Assembly (NCBI RefSeq): GCF_017068395.1
Contig: NZ_CP070619.1
Span: 6,448,001-6,512,000 of the forward strand
Source of the DNA: Rhodococcus pseudokoreensis
GTDB lineage: Bacteria > Actinomycetota > Actinomycetes > Mycobacteriales > Mycobacteriaceae
DNA length: 64,000 nt
Direction of reading: 5' to 3'
The notes below the pieces were generated by a model. The model was not told the origin of the DNA, did no database searches, and saw nothing but the letters and a program-made list of their open reading frames with translations. Positions 55,401 to 62,923 of this stretch are shown piece after piece (within the stretch, counting starts at the first letter, position 1; each line of letters starts with the position of its first letter). A program made the translations under genes and the position numbers.

Positions 55401-56165
55401 GTGAGTGGGATGCCTGACGAGATTCACCTGCACACGTTGACAAGTGACGTCGACGCCGACGCGGTCACCGTCTCGCTCGACTCCGTGCTCGAATTGCTCG
55501 AGCCCGAGGACGAGTTCGAGATCGTGCTGAACACGGTGTGCCGTCGGATCGTGTCGACGTTCCCGGGTGCGGCGATGGCCGGGGTCACCGTTCTCCGGGC
55601 GACCGGTCCGGTGACGGCGGCGGCGACCTCGGACGACGTCGCGGCACTCGAGGAGTTGCAGTACCGCTTCGGTGAGGGCCCCGCGCTCGACGCCATGCGC
55701 TCCCGCGAACCAGTGCGTGCCGACCGTGCCGCCGCGTACGACAGGTGGCCGGCGTACGCCGCGAGTTCCGAACCGGTAGGCGTCCACAGCTATCTGTCCG
55801 TGCCGCTGCCCTGCCCGGAGCAGCCGGCCGCACTGAATCTGTACGGACTGTTGCCGCACGCCTTCCACCGGATGGACGAATCGGTGCTCGAGTTGTACGT
55901 CGAGGCCGCATCGGTCGCGGTGCGCAACGCGCGGCGGTACGGCGAGGCGAGAAATCTGATCGAGCAATTGCGTATCGCACTCCGTTCCCGTTCCGTCATC
56001 GATCAGGCGAAGGGAATCGTGATGGCGTTGCGGGGTCTCGACGCCGAGACCGCATTCGACGTCCTCGTGACTCGTTCGCAGCGCGAGAACGTCAAACTTC
56101 GGGTGGTCGCAGAACGTGTCGTGGCGGCTGTTTCTGCCCGCACAACCGTGCATAACGGTTTGTAA
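55401..56165 (+). CDS. GAF-ANTAR domain protein
   Basis: 254 residues from GTG at 55401 with GGGAG four bases upstream (alternative ATG 55410). GAF sensor (about 30-175; FGEGPALDAMR and YLSVPLP) followed by the three-helix ANTAR RNA-binding domain (about 190-245; SRSVIDQAKGIVMALRGLDAETAFDVLVTRSQ). ANTAR proteins bind dual hairpins in leaders and act as antiterminators. Divergent from rsbW-sigF, so probably part of stress signalling. Confidence 0.93.
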   Translation: MSGMPDEIHLHTLTSDVDADAVTVSLDSVLELLEPEDEFEIVLNTVCRRIVSTFPGAAMAGVTVLRATGPVTAAATSDDVAALEELQYRFGEGPALDAMRSREPVRADRAAAYDRWPAYAASSEPVGVHSYLSVPLPCPEQPAALNLYGLLPHAFHRMDESVLELYVEAASVAVRNARRYGEARNLIEQLRIALRSRSVIDQAKGIVMALRGLDAETAFDVLVTRSQRENVKLRVVAERVVAAVSARTTVHNGL

Positions 56166-56364
56166 TCGCTCACCAGGGCAAATGAGGGCCCCAGTATCTG
56201 TTATTTCCTTGTGACACATCACAGGCGGGAGTAGTCTCGAACCGAGGTTGAACACACAGCCGATGTCGGGAAGCGCTGCCGTAGCAGACAGTGTCATGTG
56301 TCCGAGGTCGGGTCTGTCTGCAGGTGCTCCGCTTCCCCTCTCAATGTTCGAGATGGGGTGAGCC

Positions 56365-56832
56365 ATGTCTGTTGGTCAAGGGGTCCCAGAACCTGAAATG
56401 GCGTGTTCGGGCACGGAGTTCGGTACCACGTACAAGCCGAGAGTAACGCTCGCGGCCGTCGGTTCCGCTCCGACACGCTGTGCGAGCGCGGAATTCACTT
56501 CCGAGCGGCTCGGTTCCGGGGTGATGTTGGTAGGGGTGCGGGGCGAGATCGACCTGTTCAGTGCACCTGGGTTCCGTGATTACGTGTGCACGCGGATCTC
56601 GCCCGAGGGGCAGTTCATCCTCGACATGTCGAAGGTGGACTTCATCGGAACTGCGGGACTGTCGGTGCTCGACACCGTCCACGCGACGAACGTCCGGGAC
56701 GGGCGGACGTGGGCGATGATCTGCGGCCGGCCGGTCTACCGGTTGCTCAGGGCGGCGGGCCAGGAGTCGAGTTTCCCCTGCTTCGCGTCCGTGGACAGCG
56801 CCCTCGGGGCCTGGCACGGCCGAACGGCGTAA
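56365..56832 (+). CDS. STAS-domain anti-sigma factor antagonist
   Basis: 155 residues, ATG at 56365. The N-terminal 45 residues are variable; the STAS domain (about 48-150) includes VRGEIDLFSAPGFRDYV and the phosphorylation loop KVDFIGTAGLSVLD, with Thr rather than Ser at the phosphosite. Unphosphorylated antagonists pull RsbW off SigF. Gene proximity (1.2 kb from rsbW) supports this role, but other anti-sigma partners are possible. Upstream 200 bases hold no gene. Confidence 0.9.
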   Translation: MSVGQGVPEPEMACSGTEFGTTYKPRVTLAAVGSAPTRCASAEFTSERLGSGVMLVGVRGEIDLFSAPGFRDYVCTRISPEGQFILDMSKVDFIGTAGLSVLDTVHATNVRDGRTWAMICGRPVYRLLRAAGQESSFPCFASVDSALGAWHGRTA

Positions 56833-56846
56833 GCCGCCGAACCGGC

Positions 56847-56881
56847 CGAACCGGCGCCCGAGTTCAGTGGGCGCCGGTTCG
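56847..56881. terminator. Bidirectional terminator between the STAS and glycosyltransferase genes
   Basis: 13-bp perfect stem cgaaccggcgccc (56847-56859) and complement (56869-56881) with a 9-base loop. The stop codon of the leftward glycosyltransferase gene (TCA, 56864-56866) lies in the loop. Confidence 0.85.
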
Positions 56882-58111
56882 ACTTGTGCGCGGAGGGGCC
56901 GACACGCAGCGGCCGTAGGCACGAAGGGTGTCGGTGGCGACCCGGTCCCACGAGTAGCGGGCGCGGGCGCGATCGCAGCCCGCCATGCCGTATCCCGTGC
57001 GCAGGGCGTCGTCGTCGAAGATCTGCCGCAGGGCCTCGGCCAGGCGGACCGGGTTGCGCGGGGAGATCAGGCGTCCGGTGATGCCGTCGACCACCGTGTC
57101 GCGCATGCCGCCCACGGCGGACGCCACCACCGGGGTGCCGCAGGCCATCGCCTCGAGCGGCACCATGCCGAACGGCTCGTACCACGGGGTGCACACGACG
57201 GCGTCCGCCGACCGCAGCAGCGCGGGCATGGCGTTTCGCGGCACCCGGCCGACGATCCGTACCCGGTTGCGCACCTTCGTCTCACGGGCCAGCGTCAGCA
57301 GTCTGGACGCTTCGGGGTCGTCGGCGACGTCGTCGGCAGCCGGTCCGCCCGCGATGACGAGTTCGGTGTCGGGGAAGTGGGTGAGCGCTTCGATGGCGGT
57401 GTCGAAGCCCTTGCTCGGCGCCAGCCTGCCGACCATGACGAGGCGGTGGCGTTTGCCCTTCTCGTCGGCGTGGCCGTCGGGCGTGAACTCCTTGACGTCG
57501 ACGCCGGACGGAACGACGGACGTGCGTGAGCGGGGCAGTCCGAGGTGGGACAGTTCGAAGACCTCGTCCGTGCACGTCGCCACCACTCGGGTGGCGCCGC
57601 GGGCGATCAACTGCTCCAGGTGAATTCGGTTGTGCGTGCTCGACGTGTCCGCGTGCTCGAACCGCTGCTCGACCACTCCGAGGGCGTGGAACGTCTGGAC
57701 CACGGGAATGCCGAGTGTGCGGGCCGCGAGTTGCGTCGCGATCCCGGACATCCAGTAGTGGGCGTGGACGATGTCGGGCCGCTCGGCCTCCCATTCGGAC
57801 TTCAGGAAGCTGCCGAATGCCCCCATCAGCGGCAGGATCTCGGCCTCCGGCATCGGCCGTGCGGGGCCGACCCGGACGTGCACGACGGTGTACCCGCTCG
57901 CGGTCGTGACGCGCTCCGGGGCGTCTTCGCTCTCCGCCCGCGTGTAGACCGTGACGTCGTGGCCCTCTCTCGTGAGGGCCGCCGACAATTCGGCGAGATG
58001 AATGCTCTGCCCTCCGACGTCGGCGCCGTCCGACACGTCGAGGGGACTGGCGTTGGCGGAGACCATCGAAATCCGTAATCGTCTCGAGGTGCCGACTGCG
58101 GCCGTTCTCAT
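56864..58111 (-). CDS. GT4-family glycosyltransferase
   Basis: 415 residues from ATG at 58111 (MRTAAVG); in-frame starts at 58162 and 58210 are possible, no RBS is decisive. GT-B fold: N-terminal ISMVSANASPL and DVGGQSIHLAELSAAL, HAHYWMSG, C-terminal donor site VGRLAPSKGFD, PWYEPFGMVPLEAMACGTPVVAS with the retaining EX7E. Transfers a sugar from a nucleotide donor; overall like MshA and trehalose/sucrose synthases. Acceptor unknown; envelope or osmolyte glycoside likely. Confidence 0.9.
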   Translation of the reverse strand: MRTAAVGTSRRLRISMVSANASPLDVSDGADVGGQSIHLAELSAALTREGHDVTVYTRAESEDAPERVTTASGYTVVHVRVGPARPMPEAEILPLMGAFGSFLKSEWEAERPDIVHAHYWMSGIATQLAARTLGIPVVQTFHALGVVEQRFEHADTSSTHNRIHLEQLIARGATRVVATCTDEVFELSHLGLPRSRTSVVPSGVDVKEFTPDGHADEKGKRHRLVMVGRLAPSKGFDTAIEALTHFPDTELVIAGGPAADDVADDPEASRLLTLARETKVRNRVRIVGRVPRNAMPALLRSADAVVCTPWYEPFGMVPLEAMACGTPVVASAVGGMRDTVVDGITGRLISPRNPVRLAEALRQIFDDDALRTGYGMAGCDRARARYSWDRVATDTLRAYGRCVSAPPRTSRTGAH

Positions 58112-58252
58112 CGGCTGCCCGCCGCACACGGGAGGTCTGGGTTCGCGATGAATGGCCGTCATGCCACGGGGATTCCCGAAGTTCGGGTTTGTAAACCGAC
58201 CGACTCGCATTCTGTCACGGGACGGGTGACACGAGCCGGCCGGTGTTGCGTT

Positions 58253-58408
58253 CTAATACCAGCGACGCCTGCCGCCGACCGCGCGCCCGGTCGCGCCGAG
58301 AATCCACAGGACCACGCCGATCACCACGAGGATGATGCCGATGGTCCAGAGCCAGTTGATGCCGGCCAGCCATCCGATCAGGAGCAAGATCAGTCCGAGC
58401 ACGATCAT
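58253..58408 (-). CDS. Small membrane protein, DUF6131-like
   Basis: 51 residues, ATG at 58408, GAGG six bases upstream. Two hydrophobic segments (MIVLGLILLLIGWLAG and TIGIILVVIGVVLWILG) with a basic C-terminus ending RRRWY. This hairpin-like two-helix form is typical of the actinobacterial DUF6131 family; no function is known. It lies 16 bases downstream of the DUF2231 gene, same strand, likely cotranscribed. Confidence 0.85.
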   Translation of the reverse strand: MIVLGLILLLIGWLAGINWLWTIGIILVVIGVVLWILGATGRAVGGRRRWY

Positions 58409-58424
58409 GACGTTCCTCGATTCT

Positions 58425-58982
58425 TCATCCCACCGAGGTGAGGGGCGAGTCCGATCGCGGACCCTCCCGCACCTCGTCGACTCCTGCGCCCATTGCGTAG
58501 GTCAGATGCCCGCCGAGCGCGCCGCCGATGCCGATCGCGAGGAGTCCCGCGGTGCTGGTGGCGACAGCGCGTCCGTCCGTCCCGTGCCTGCGGCGAAGAT
58601 AGGACGCGAGCATGGCCACGACACCGATGGCGTTGGCCTCGGCGTGGATCAGGCCGACGCGGCGCTGAACGGTGTCGCGGTCGGCCCAGTCCGCCCAGCC
58701 GGTCATCAGCGTCGGGGGAGTGGCGAGCAGTCCCAGGCCGATCAGCCTGCGTGCGCCGACGTGATCGCGGAATGCCAGATCGAAGACGCTCGCGCCGACC
58801 CACGCGCCGATGGGGAGGCTGACGAGAACGGGATGCACGGGGTGCCCGAGCCAGGACCCGCGCAACAACGGGCCCGCGTCGGAGGAACCGAGTGCCCCCT
58901 GGATCCGCTGCTGCAGAAACCGGCTGCCGCCGTCGAGGAACCGGGCGGCCTCCGCTTTCCGGAACACGCTCTCGAGGTTCAT
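58425..58982 (-). CDS. DUF2231 membrane protein
   Basis: 185 residues, ATG at 58982. The DUF2231 core GHPVHPVLVSLPIGAWVGA is followed by four hydrophobic segments with conserved His (LIHAEANAIG) and a final GGHLTYAMGAG. The paired His may bind haem or metal. A soluble N-terminal region (about 45 residues) precedes. Function unknown; sometimes encoded with redox proteins. Confidence 0.9.
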   Translation of the reverse strand: MNLESVFRKAEAARFLDGGSRFLQQRIQGALGSSDAGPLLRGSWLGHPVHPVLVSLPIGAWVGASVFDLAFRDHVGARRLIGLGLLATPPTLMTGWADWADRDTVQRRVGLIHAEANAIGVVAMLASYLRRRHGTDGRAVATSTAGLLAIGIGGALGGHLTYAMGAGVDEVREGPRSDSPLTSVG

Positions 58983-59087
58983 GCCTTCCGGTTACCCAGG
59001 GTGGCCCGAAGAAAACCGGTCCGCCTTGTCGTCGGTGCAGGTCGGGCGTAGCGTCGGGACCACGTTCTCGAAGGTGAGGTGAGTGCA

Positions 59088-59309
59088 ATGAAACTCAATC
59101 TCTTCGCAGCTTGGGTCAGCTTCGCACTGGTTCTGCTCTCGGTGGTCTGTCTCGGCGGATTCCTCGTCGCCGCGGGATCCGGGCAGGGCGGCTGGGCGGT
59201 GATCGCCGGATCTCTGTGCGTCGTCGCACTGGCCGGAGCGATGGCGCTGTACGGCGGAACCGTGCGCCACGACCACAGGTTGCATCACGAAACGCCGCAC
59301 CTCTTCTGA
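59088..59309 (+). CDS. Small two-helix membrane protein
   Basis: 73 residues, ATG at 59088 (a GTG at 59079 is in frame) after AAGGTGAGG. Two hydrophobic segments (about 8-30 and 38-58) and a His-rich tail, HDHRLHHETPH. I recognise no family. Divergent from the DUF2231 gene and convergent with PPK2 (22 bases). Confidence 0.75.
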   Translation: MKLNLFAAWVSFALVLLSVVCLGGFLVAAGSGQGGWAVIAGSLCVVALAGAMALYGGTVRHDHRLHHETPHLF

Positions 59310-59330
59310 CTGCGGCACTTCCGGTCGGCG

Positions 59331-60191
59331 TCAGGATTCCGCGAGCCGCCGCTTCTCCGCGTCGATGTCGAAAGTGGCGGGCGGCCAATCGAGGTCGAGT
59401 TTCTCCAGGGCGTCGATCAGCAGTTCGGTGACCGCCAGCCGGCTGTACCACTTGCGGTCGCACGGAACCACGTGCCACGGCGCGTAGTCGGTCGACGTCA
59501 GGTCGAGCACGGCCTGATACGCGTCTTGATATGCCGGCCACAGCAAGCGCTCGTCGACGTCCGAGGGATTGTATTTCCAGTACTTGTCGCGGCGCTCCAA
59601 CCGCTCGCGCAACCGCGACTTCTGCTCGTCGAGTGACACGAACATCGCGACCTTGACCAGGGTCGTGCCGCCTGCGACCAGTTCCTTCTCGAACTGGTTG
59701 ATCTCGTCGTAGCGGCCCCTCCAGATTGCCTCGGGCACGAGATCGTGAACCCGCACCACCAGCACGTCCTCGTAATGCGACCGGTCGAACACGCCGAGTT
59801 GGCCGCCGCGGGGGACGGCCTTGCCGATCCGCCACAGGAAGTGGTGGCGCTTCTCCTCGGGAGTGGGAACACCGAACGAGGCGTGATCGACACCCTGCGG
59901 GTCCACGTGCCCGATGACGTGGCGGACCATCCCGCCCTTCCCCGCGGTGTCCATGCCCTGGAGCACGAGGAGCACCGACCGCCGGTCGCCGGATCGGCCG
60001 TTGGCGTAGAGCTTCTCCTGCAGGGCGGACAGCACCGCGCCGCGCTCCTCGAACAGCTGGAGGCCGTCCGACTTGTCGCCGACGAATCCGGGTGTGCTCC
60101 CGCAGTCGAGTTCGGCGATCCGCCGGCCCGGGTGTGGCCGCAGAGCCTCGGTTGCCGGCGTCGTCCAGAATCCGCGTGCGTTCTCTGCCAT
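59331..60191 (-). CDS. ppk2: Polyphosphate kinase 2 family protein
   Basis: 286 residues, ATG at 60191. PPK2 transfers phosphate between polyphosphate and nucleotides. Walker A GMDTAGKGG, lid-proximal Arg, Walker B VFDRSHYEDVLVVRV, and the family block RRDKYWKYNPSDVDERLLWPAY. The single-domain form usually phosphorylates ADP or AMP; which cannot be told by eye. Divergent from the flavin monooxygenase gene, 35 bases away. Confidence 0.93.
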   Translation of the reverse strand: MAENARGFWTTPATEALRPHPGRRIAELDCGSTPGFVGDKSDGLQLFEERGAVLSALQEKLYANGRSGDRRSVLLVLQGMDTAGKGGMVRHVIGHVDPQGVDHASFGVPTPEEKRHHFLWRIGKAVPRGGQLGVFDRSHYEDVLVVRVHDLVPEAIWRGRYDEINQFEKELVAGGTTLVKVAMFVSLDEQKSRLRERLERRDKYWKYNPSDVDERLLWPAYQDAYQAVLDLTSTDYAPWHVVPCDRKWYSRLAVTELLIDALEKLDLDWPPATFDIDAEKRRLAES

Positions 60192-60226
60192 GTACAGACA
60201 GTGCCACAGGAGCGTTACATGGAGGT

Positions 60227-61702
60227 GTGGTCGGCGAGGTGCATCGTTGCCGTGTCCTGGTGATCGGGACCGGGTTCTCCGGTCTGGGCACAGCCATCCA
60301 GCTACGCAAGCGTGGGCGCGACGACTTCATCCTGCTGGAGAAGGCGCGGGAGGTCGGCGGCACGTGGCGGGAGAACACGTACCCGGGCTGTGCGTGCGAC
60401 GTGCCCTCGCACCTGTATTCGTTCTCGTTCGAGCCGAACGCGGACTGGACGCGGATGTGGTCGGGGCAGGCCGAGATCTTCGACTATCTGCGCGGACTGG
60501 CCGACAAGTACGACCTGCGGCGCAACATCCATTTCGGCCGCACGATGACGGGCGGCCACTGGGACGCCGAACACCGTCGATGGCACATCCACACCGAGTC
60601 GGGCGACGAGTACGTCGCCCAGTTCGTCGTGTCCGGGATCGGCGCCCTCCACATCCCGAACGTCCCCGATCTGCCCGGAGCCGGCACGTTCGAGGGCACC
60701 GCGTTCCATTCGGCGCGCTGGAACCACGACTACGACCTGCGGGGCAAGAAGGTCGCGGTGATCGGCACGGGCGCCAGCGCCATTCAGTTCGTTCCCGAAA
60801 TCGTGGGCGACGTCGCCGAACTGCAGTTGTATCAGCGGACGCCGCCGTGGGTGATTCCGGACTTGAACTTCCGCATTCCGCCGAAGGCGCGGCGACTGTT
60901 CGGCCGGGTCCCGTTGGCGCGACGGATGGCGCGTGCCGCGGTCTATTGGACATACGAATCGCTCGCGCTCGGGTTCAACGGGCACTTCCGCCTGATGCGG
61001 CCGATCGAGAGCGCGGCGCGGGGGAATCTGAACAGGACCGTCACCGATCCCGAACTCCGCCGCAAGCTCACCCCGTCCTACGTCATCGGCTGTAAGCGGA
61101 TCCTCGGGTCGAACGTGTACTACCCGGCGCTGATCTCGCCGAGGTCGGTCGTGATCACCGAGGGCATCGCGGAGATCCGTCCGCACAGCATCGTCGCGGG
61201 GGACGGGACGGAGCGGGACGTGGACGCGATCATCTACGCCACCGGATTCCACGTCACCGACGGCTTCGACAGGTTCGACCTCACCGGGGTCGACGGCAGG
61301 CGCCTCGCCGACGAATGGGAGGAGCACGGGATCCGCACCCACCTCGGTATCACCGTCGCGGGTTACCCCAACGCGTTCTTCCTGTTCGGCCCCAACACCG
61401 GGCTCGGTCACAATTCGGTGGTGTTCATGATCGAGTCGCAGATTCGTTACGTCCTCCGGCTGATGGATCTCGTCGACCGCCGCGGCGCCGACGCCGCGGT
61501 CGTCCGGCCTGCGGTGCAGAGCAGTTTCAACGCCGCCATCCAGCGGAAGCTGTCGAAGGGAGTGTGGTCCCGCGGCGGATGCGTGAGCTGGTATCTGGAC
61601 TCGCACGGCGTCAACCGCGCGATCTGGCCGGGCTCGACCGTGCGCTACTGGCGGCAGACGCGGGAGGTCGATCCGGCGGACTTCGAGTTCACACCCGGCT
61701 GA
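60227..61702 (+). CDS. Flavin-dependent monooxygenase, Baeyer-Villiger type
   Basis: 491 residues from GTG at 60227; GTG 60239 is possible and neither has ideal RBS spacing. FAD motif VIGTGFSGLGTAI, then the BVMO block starting GGTWRENTYPGCACDVPSHLY, the fingerprint FEGTAFHSARWN (F-x-G-x3-H-x3-W, final Asn in place of Pro/Asp), NADP motif GTGASAIQF and IIYATGF. Inserts oxygen next to ketones or oxidises heteroatoms with NADPH. The convergent DUF4873 gene overlaps its end by 14 bases; DUF4873 is often attached to such enzymes. Confidence 0.93.
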   Translation: MVGEVHRCRVLVIGTGFSGLGTAIQLRKRGRDDFILLEKAREVGGTWRENTYPGCACDVPSHLYSFSFEPNADWTRMWSGQAEIFDYLRGLADKYDLRRNIHFGRTMTGGHWDAEHRRWHIHTESGDEYVAQFVVSGIGALHIPNVPDLPGAGTFEGTAFHSARWNHDYDLRGKKVAVIGTGASAIQFVPEIVGDVAELQLYQRTPPWVIPDLNFRIPPKARRLFGRVPLARRMARAAVYWTYESLALGFNGHFRLMRPIESAARGNLNRTVTDPELRRKLTPSYVIGCKRILGSNVYYPALISPRSVVITEGIAEIRPHSIVAGDGTERDVDAIIYATGFHVTDGFDRFDLTGVDGRRLADEWEEHGIRTHLGITVAGYPNAFFLFGPNTGLGHNSVVFMIESQIRYVLRLMDLVDRRGADAAVVRPAVQSSFNAAIQRKLSKGVWSRGGCVSWYLDSHGVNRAIWPGSTVRYWRQTREVDPADFEFTPG

Positions 61703-61997
61703 AGGGCGGGGGCGTCACTCCGTCGACGAGATGGCTTCCCCAGAGGTCCACTCCGGTGATCCGGGCGGTGGCCGTGCCTTCCGGGCCGGTGATCCGAAGT
61801 TCCGTGCCTGCGGACAGGTCTGTGTCCGCGCCGAGTGCGTCCGTCAGGGCGCGGACCCGGCCGTGCCAGACGTACCGACCGCTGATGGGTTCGAAGTTCC
61901 CCGCCAACTGGACCCTTACGGTGACGGCGGGACGGTCGCCGACGACGACGTCGGCGGGGCCGCGGTAGCCCTCTTCTTCTTCCTCGTGTTCGTTCAC
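61689..61997 (-). CDS. DUF4873 protein
   Basis: 102 residues, GTG at 61997. Acidic start (NEHEEEEEGYRGPADV), then beta-rich RVQLAGNFEPISGRYVWHGRVR and a C-terminal VDLWGSHLVDG. In other actinobacteria this domain occurs at the end of flavin monooxygenases or beside them. It probably helps the facing monooxygenase. Leaderless: a TAAACT -10 box is seven bases from the GTG, and a strong inverted repeat lies just upstream of it. Confidence 0.88.
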   Translation of the reverse strand: MNEHEEEEEGYRGPADVVVGDRPAVTVRVQLAGNFEPISGRYVWHGRVRALTDALGADTDLSAGTELRITGPEGTATARITGVDLWGSHLVDGVTPPPFSRV

Positions 61998-62004
61998 ACA
62001 GGGA

Positions 62005-62029
62005 AGTTTACCTGTAACTGCTAGTTACA
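62005..62029 (-). promoter_or_regulatory. Promoter and TetR-type operator of the DUF4873 gene
   Basis: -10 box TAAACT (62010-62005 on the minus strand). Perfect inverted repeat tgtaact-gct-agttaca (62013-62029) covers the spacer between -10 and -35, the place where a repressor blocks polymerase. The adjacent tetR gene is the obvious candidate. Confidence 0.7.
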
Positions 62030-62046
62030 CAAGAATGGATCTGCGC

Positions 62047-62787
62047 CTATTCGGTCGCGTCGGCAGGCGGCAGCAGCGGGTGCGGGATCGCATTGAAGCG
62101 GGCGGGCGAGCCGTTGACCGCGGCGATGCCCGTGACTCCACCCCAGGTCATCATCGTGAGGTAGTTGATCAGGTCCTCGACCGACATCGACCTGTTGGAG
62201 ATCCACCAGTGGGTGGCCAGTTGCACACCGCCGACGATTCCGTACGCCCACGGGACTGCGCCGCCGGAGTCCATCTCCATCTGCCGCAACCGCTCGCCGA
62301 GCACGGTGGACAGCACCTCGGCGATCATCCGCTCCGAGTCCGCGACCGTCTCGCGGCCGGGGCCGGAACCGTTGGCCATGATGTACAGGTAGACGTCGGG
62401 ATCCGACGCCACCGTCTCGACGTACGCGGTGATGGTGGCGCGGGTCAACTCGAAGTCGTCGAGGTCTCCGCCGATGGCCTCGTAGATCCGCGGAGCGAGC
62501 GTGGTCTCGACGTACCGCGCCATGGTCGCGTTCGTCAGATCGCTCTTGTCCGCGAAATAGCGGTACAGCACGGTCTTGGAGACGCCGATCTCGGACGCGA
62601 TCTCGTCCATGCCGATGTCCCGTCCACGCAGGCGGATGGCGGCGATCGTTCCGTCGACGAGTTCTTCTCGGCGCGCGATCTTGTGCTCACGCCAGCGGCG
62701 CTTGCGCCCATCGGGCTTTGCCGCCTTGTCCAGCTTCGTCATCGACTCGGTCACCTGCTCGGGATCCTTCACGCCGTCGTTCGCCAC
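62047..62787 (-). CDS. TetR-family regulator
   Basis: 246 residues, GTG at 62787. The basic N-terminal extension (about 40 residues, rich in Lys/Arg) precedes the HTH: TIAAIRLRGRDIGMDEIASEIGVSKTVLYRYFADKSDLTNA. Ligand domain includes AYVETVASDPDVYLYIMANG and GGVQLATHWWIS. Probably represses the DUF4873 gene through the repeat at 62013 and maybe itself. The sequence resembles lipid- or steroid-responsive TetR proteins of mycolata; ligand unknown. Confidence 0.92.
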   Translation of the reverse strand: MANDGVKDPEQVTESMTKLDKAAKPDGRKRRWREHKIARREELVDGTIAAIRLRGRDIGMDEIASEIGVSKTVLYRYFADKSDLTNATMARYVETTLAPRIYEAIGGDLDDFELTRATITAYVETVASDPDVYLYIMANGSGPGRETVADSERMIAEVLSTVLGERLRQMEMDSGGAVPWAYGIVGGVQLATHWWISNRSMSVEDLINYLTMMTWGGVTGIAAVNGSPARFNAIPHPLLPPADATE

Positions 62788-62923
62788 TGACTCTCTTCAC
62801 ATCCGTTTCGTGTCGCGATCTCCTGTCAGCTTAGTGCGCGGGTCTTGTCGCACGGCACAACGCCGTCTGTGCGGGCGCGCGTCCAGCGGCTGGGCGACCG
62901 CCCCCGCGTCGACCTTGGGCACA

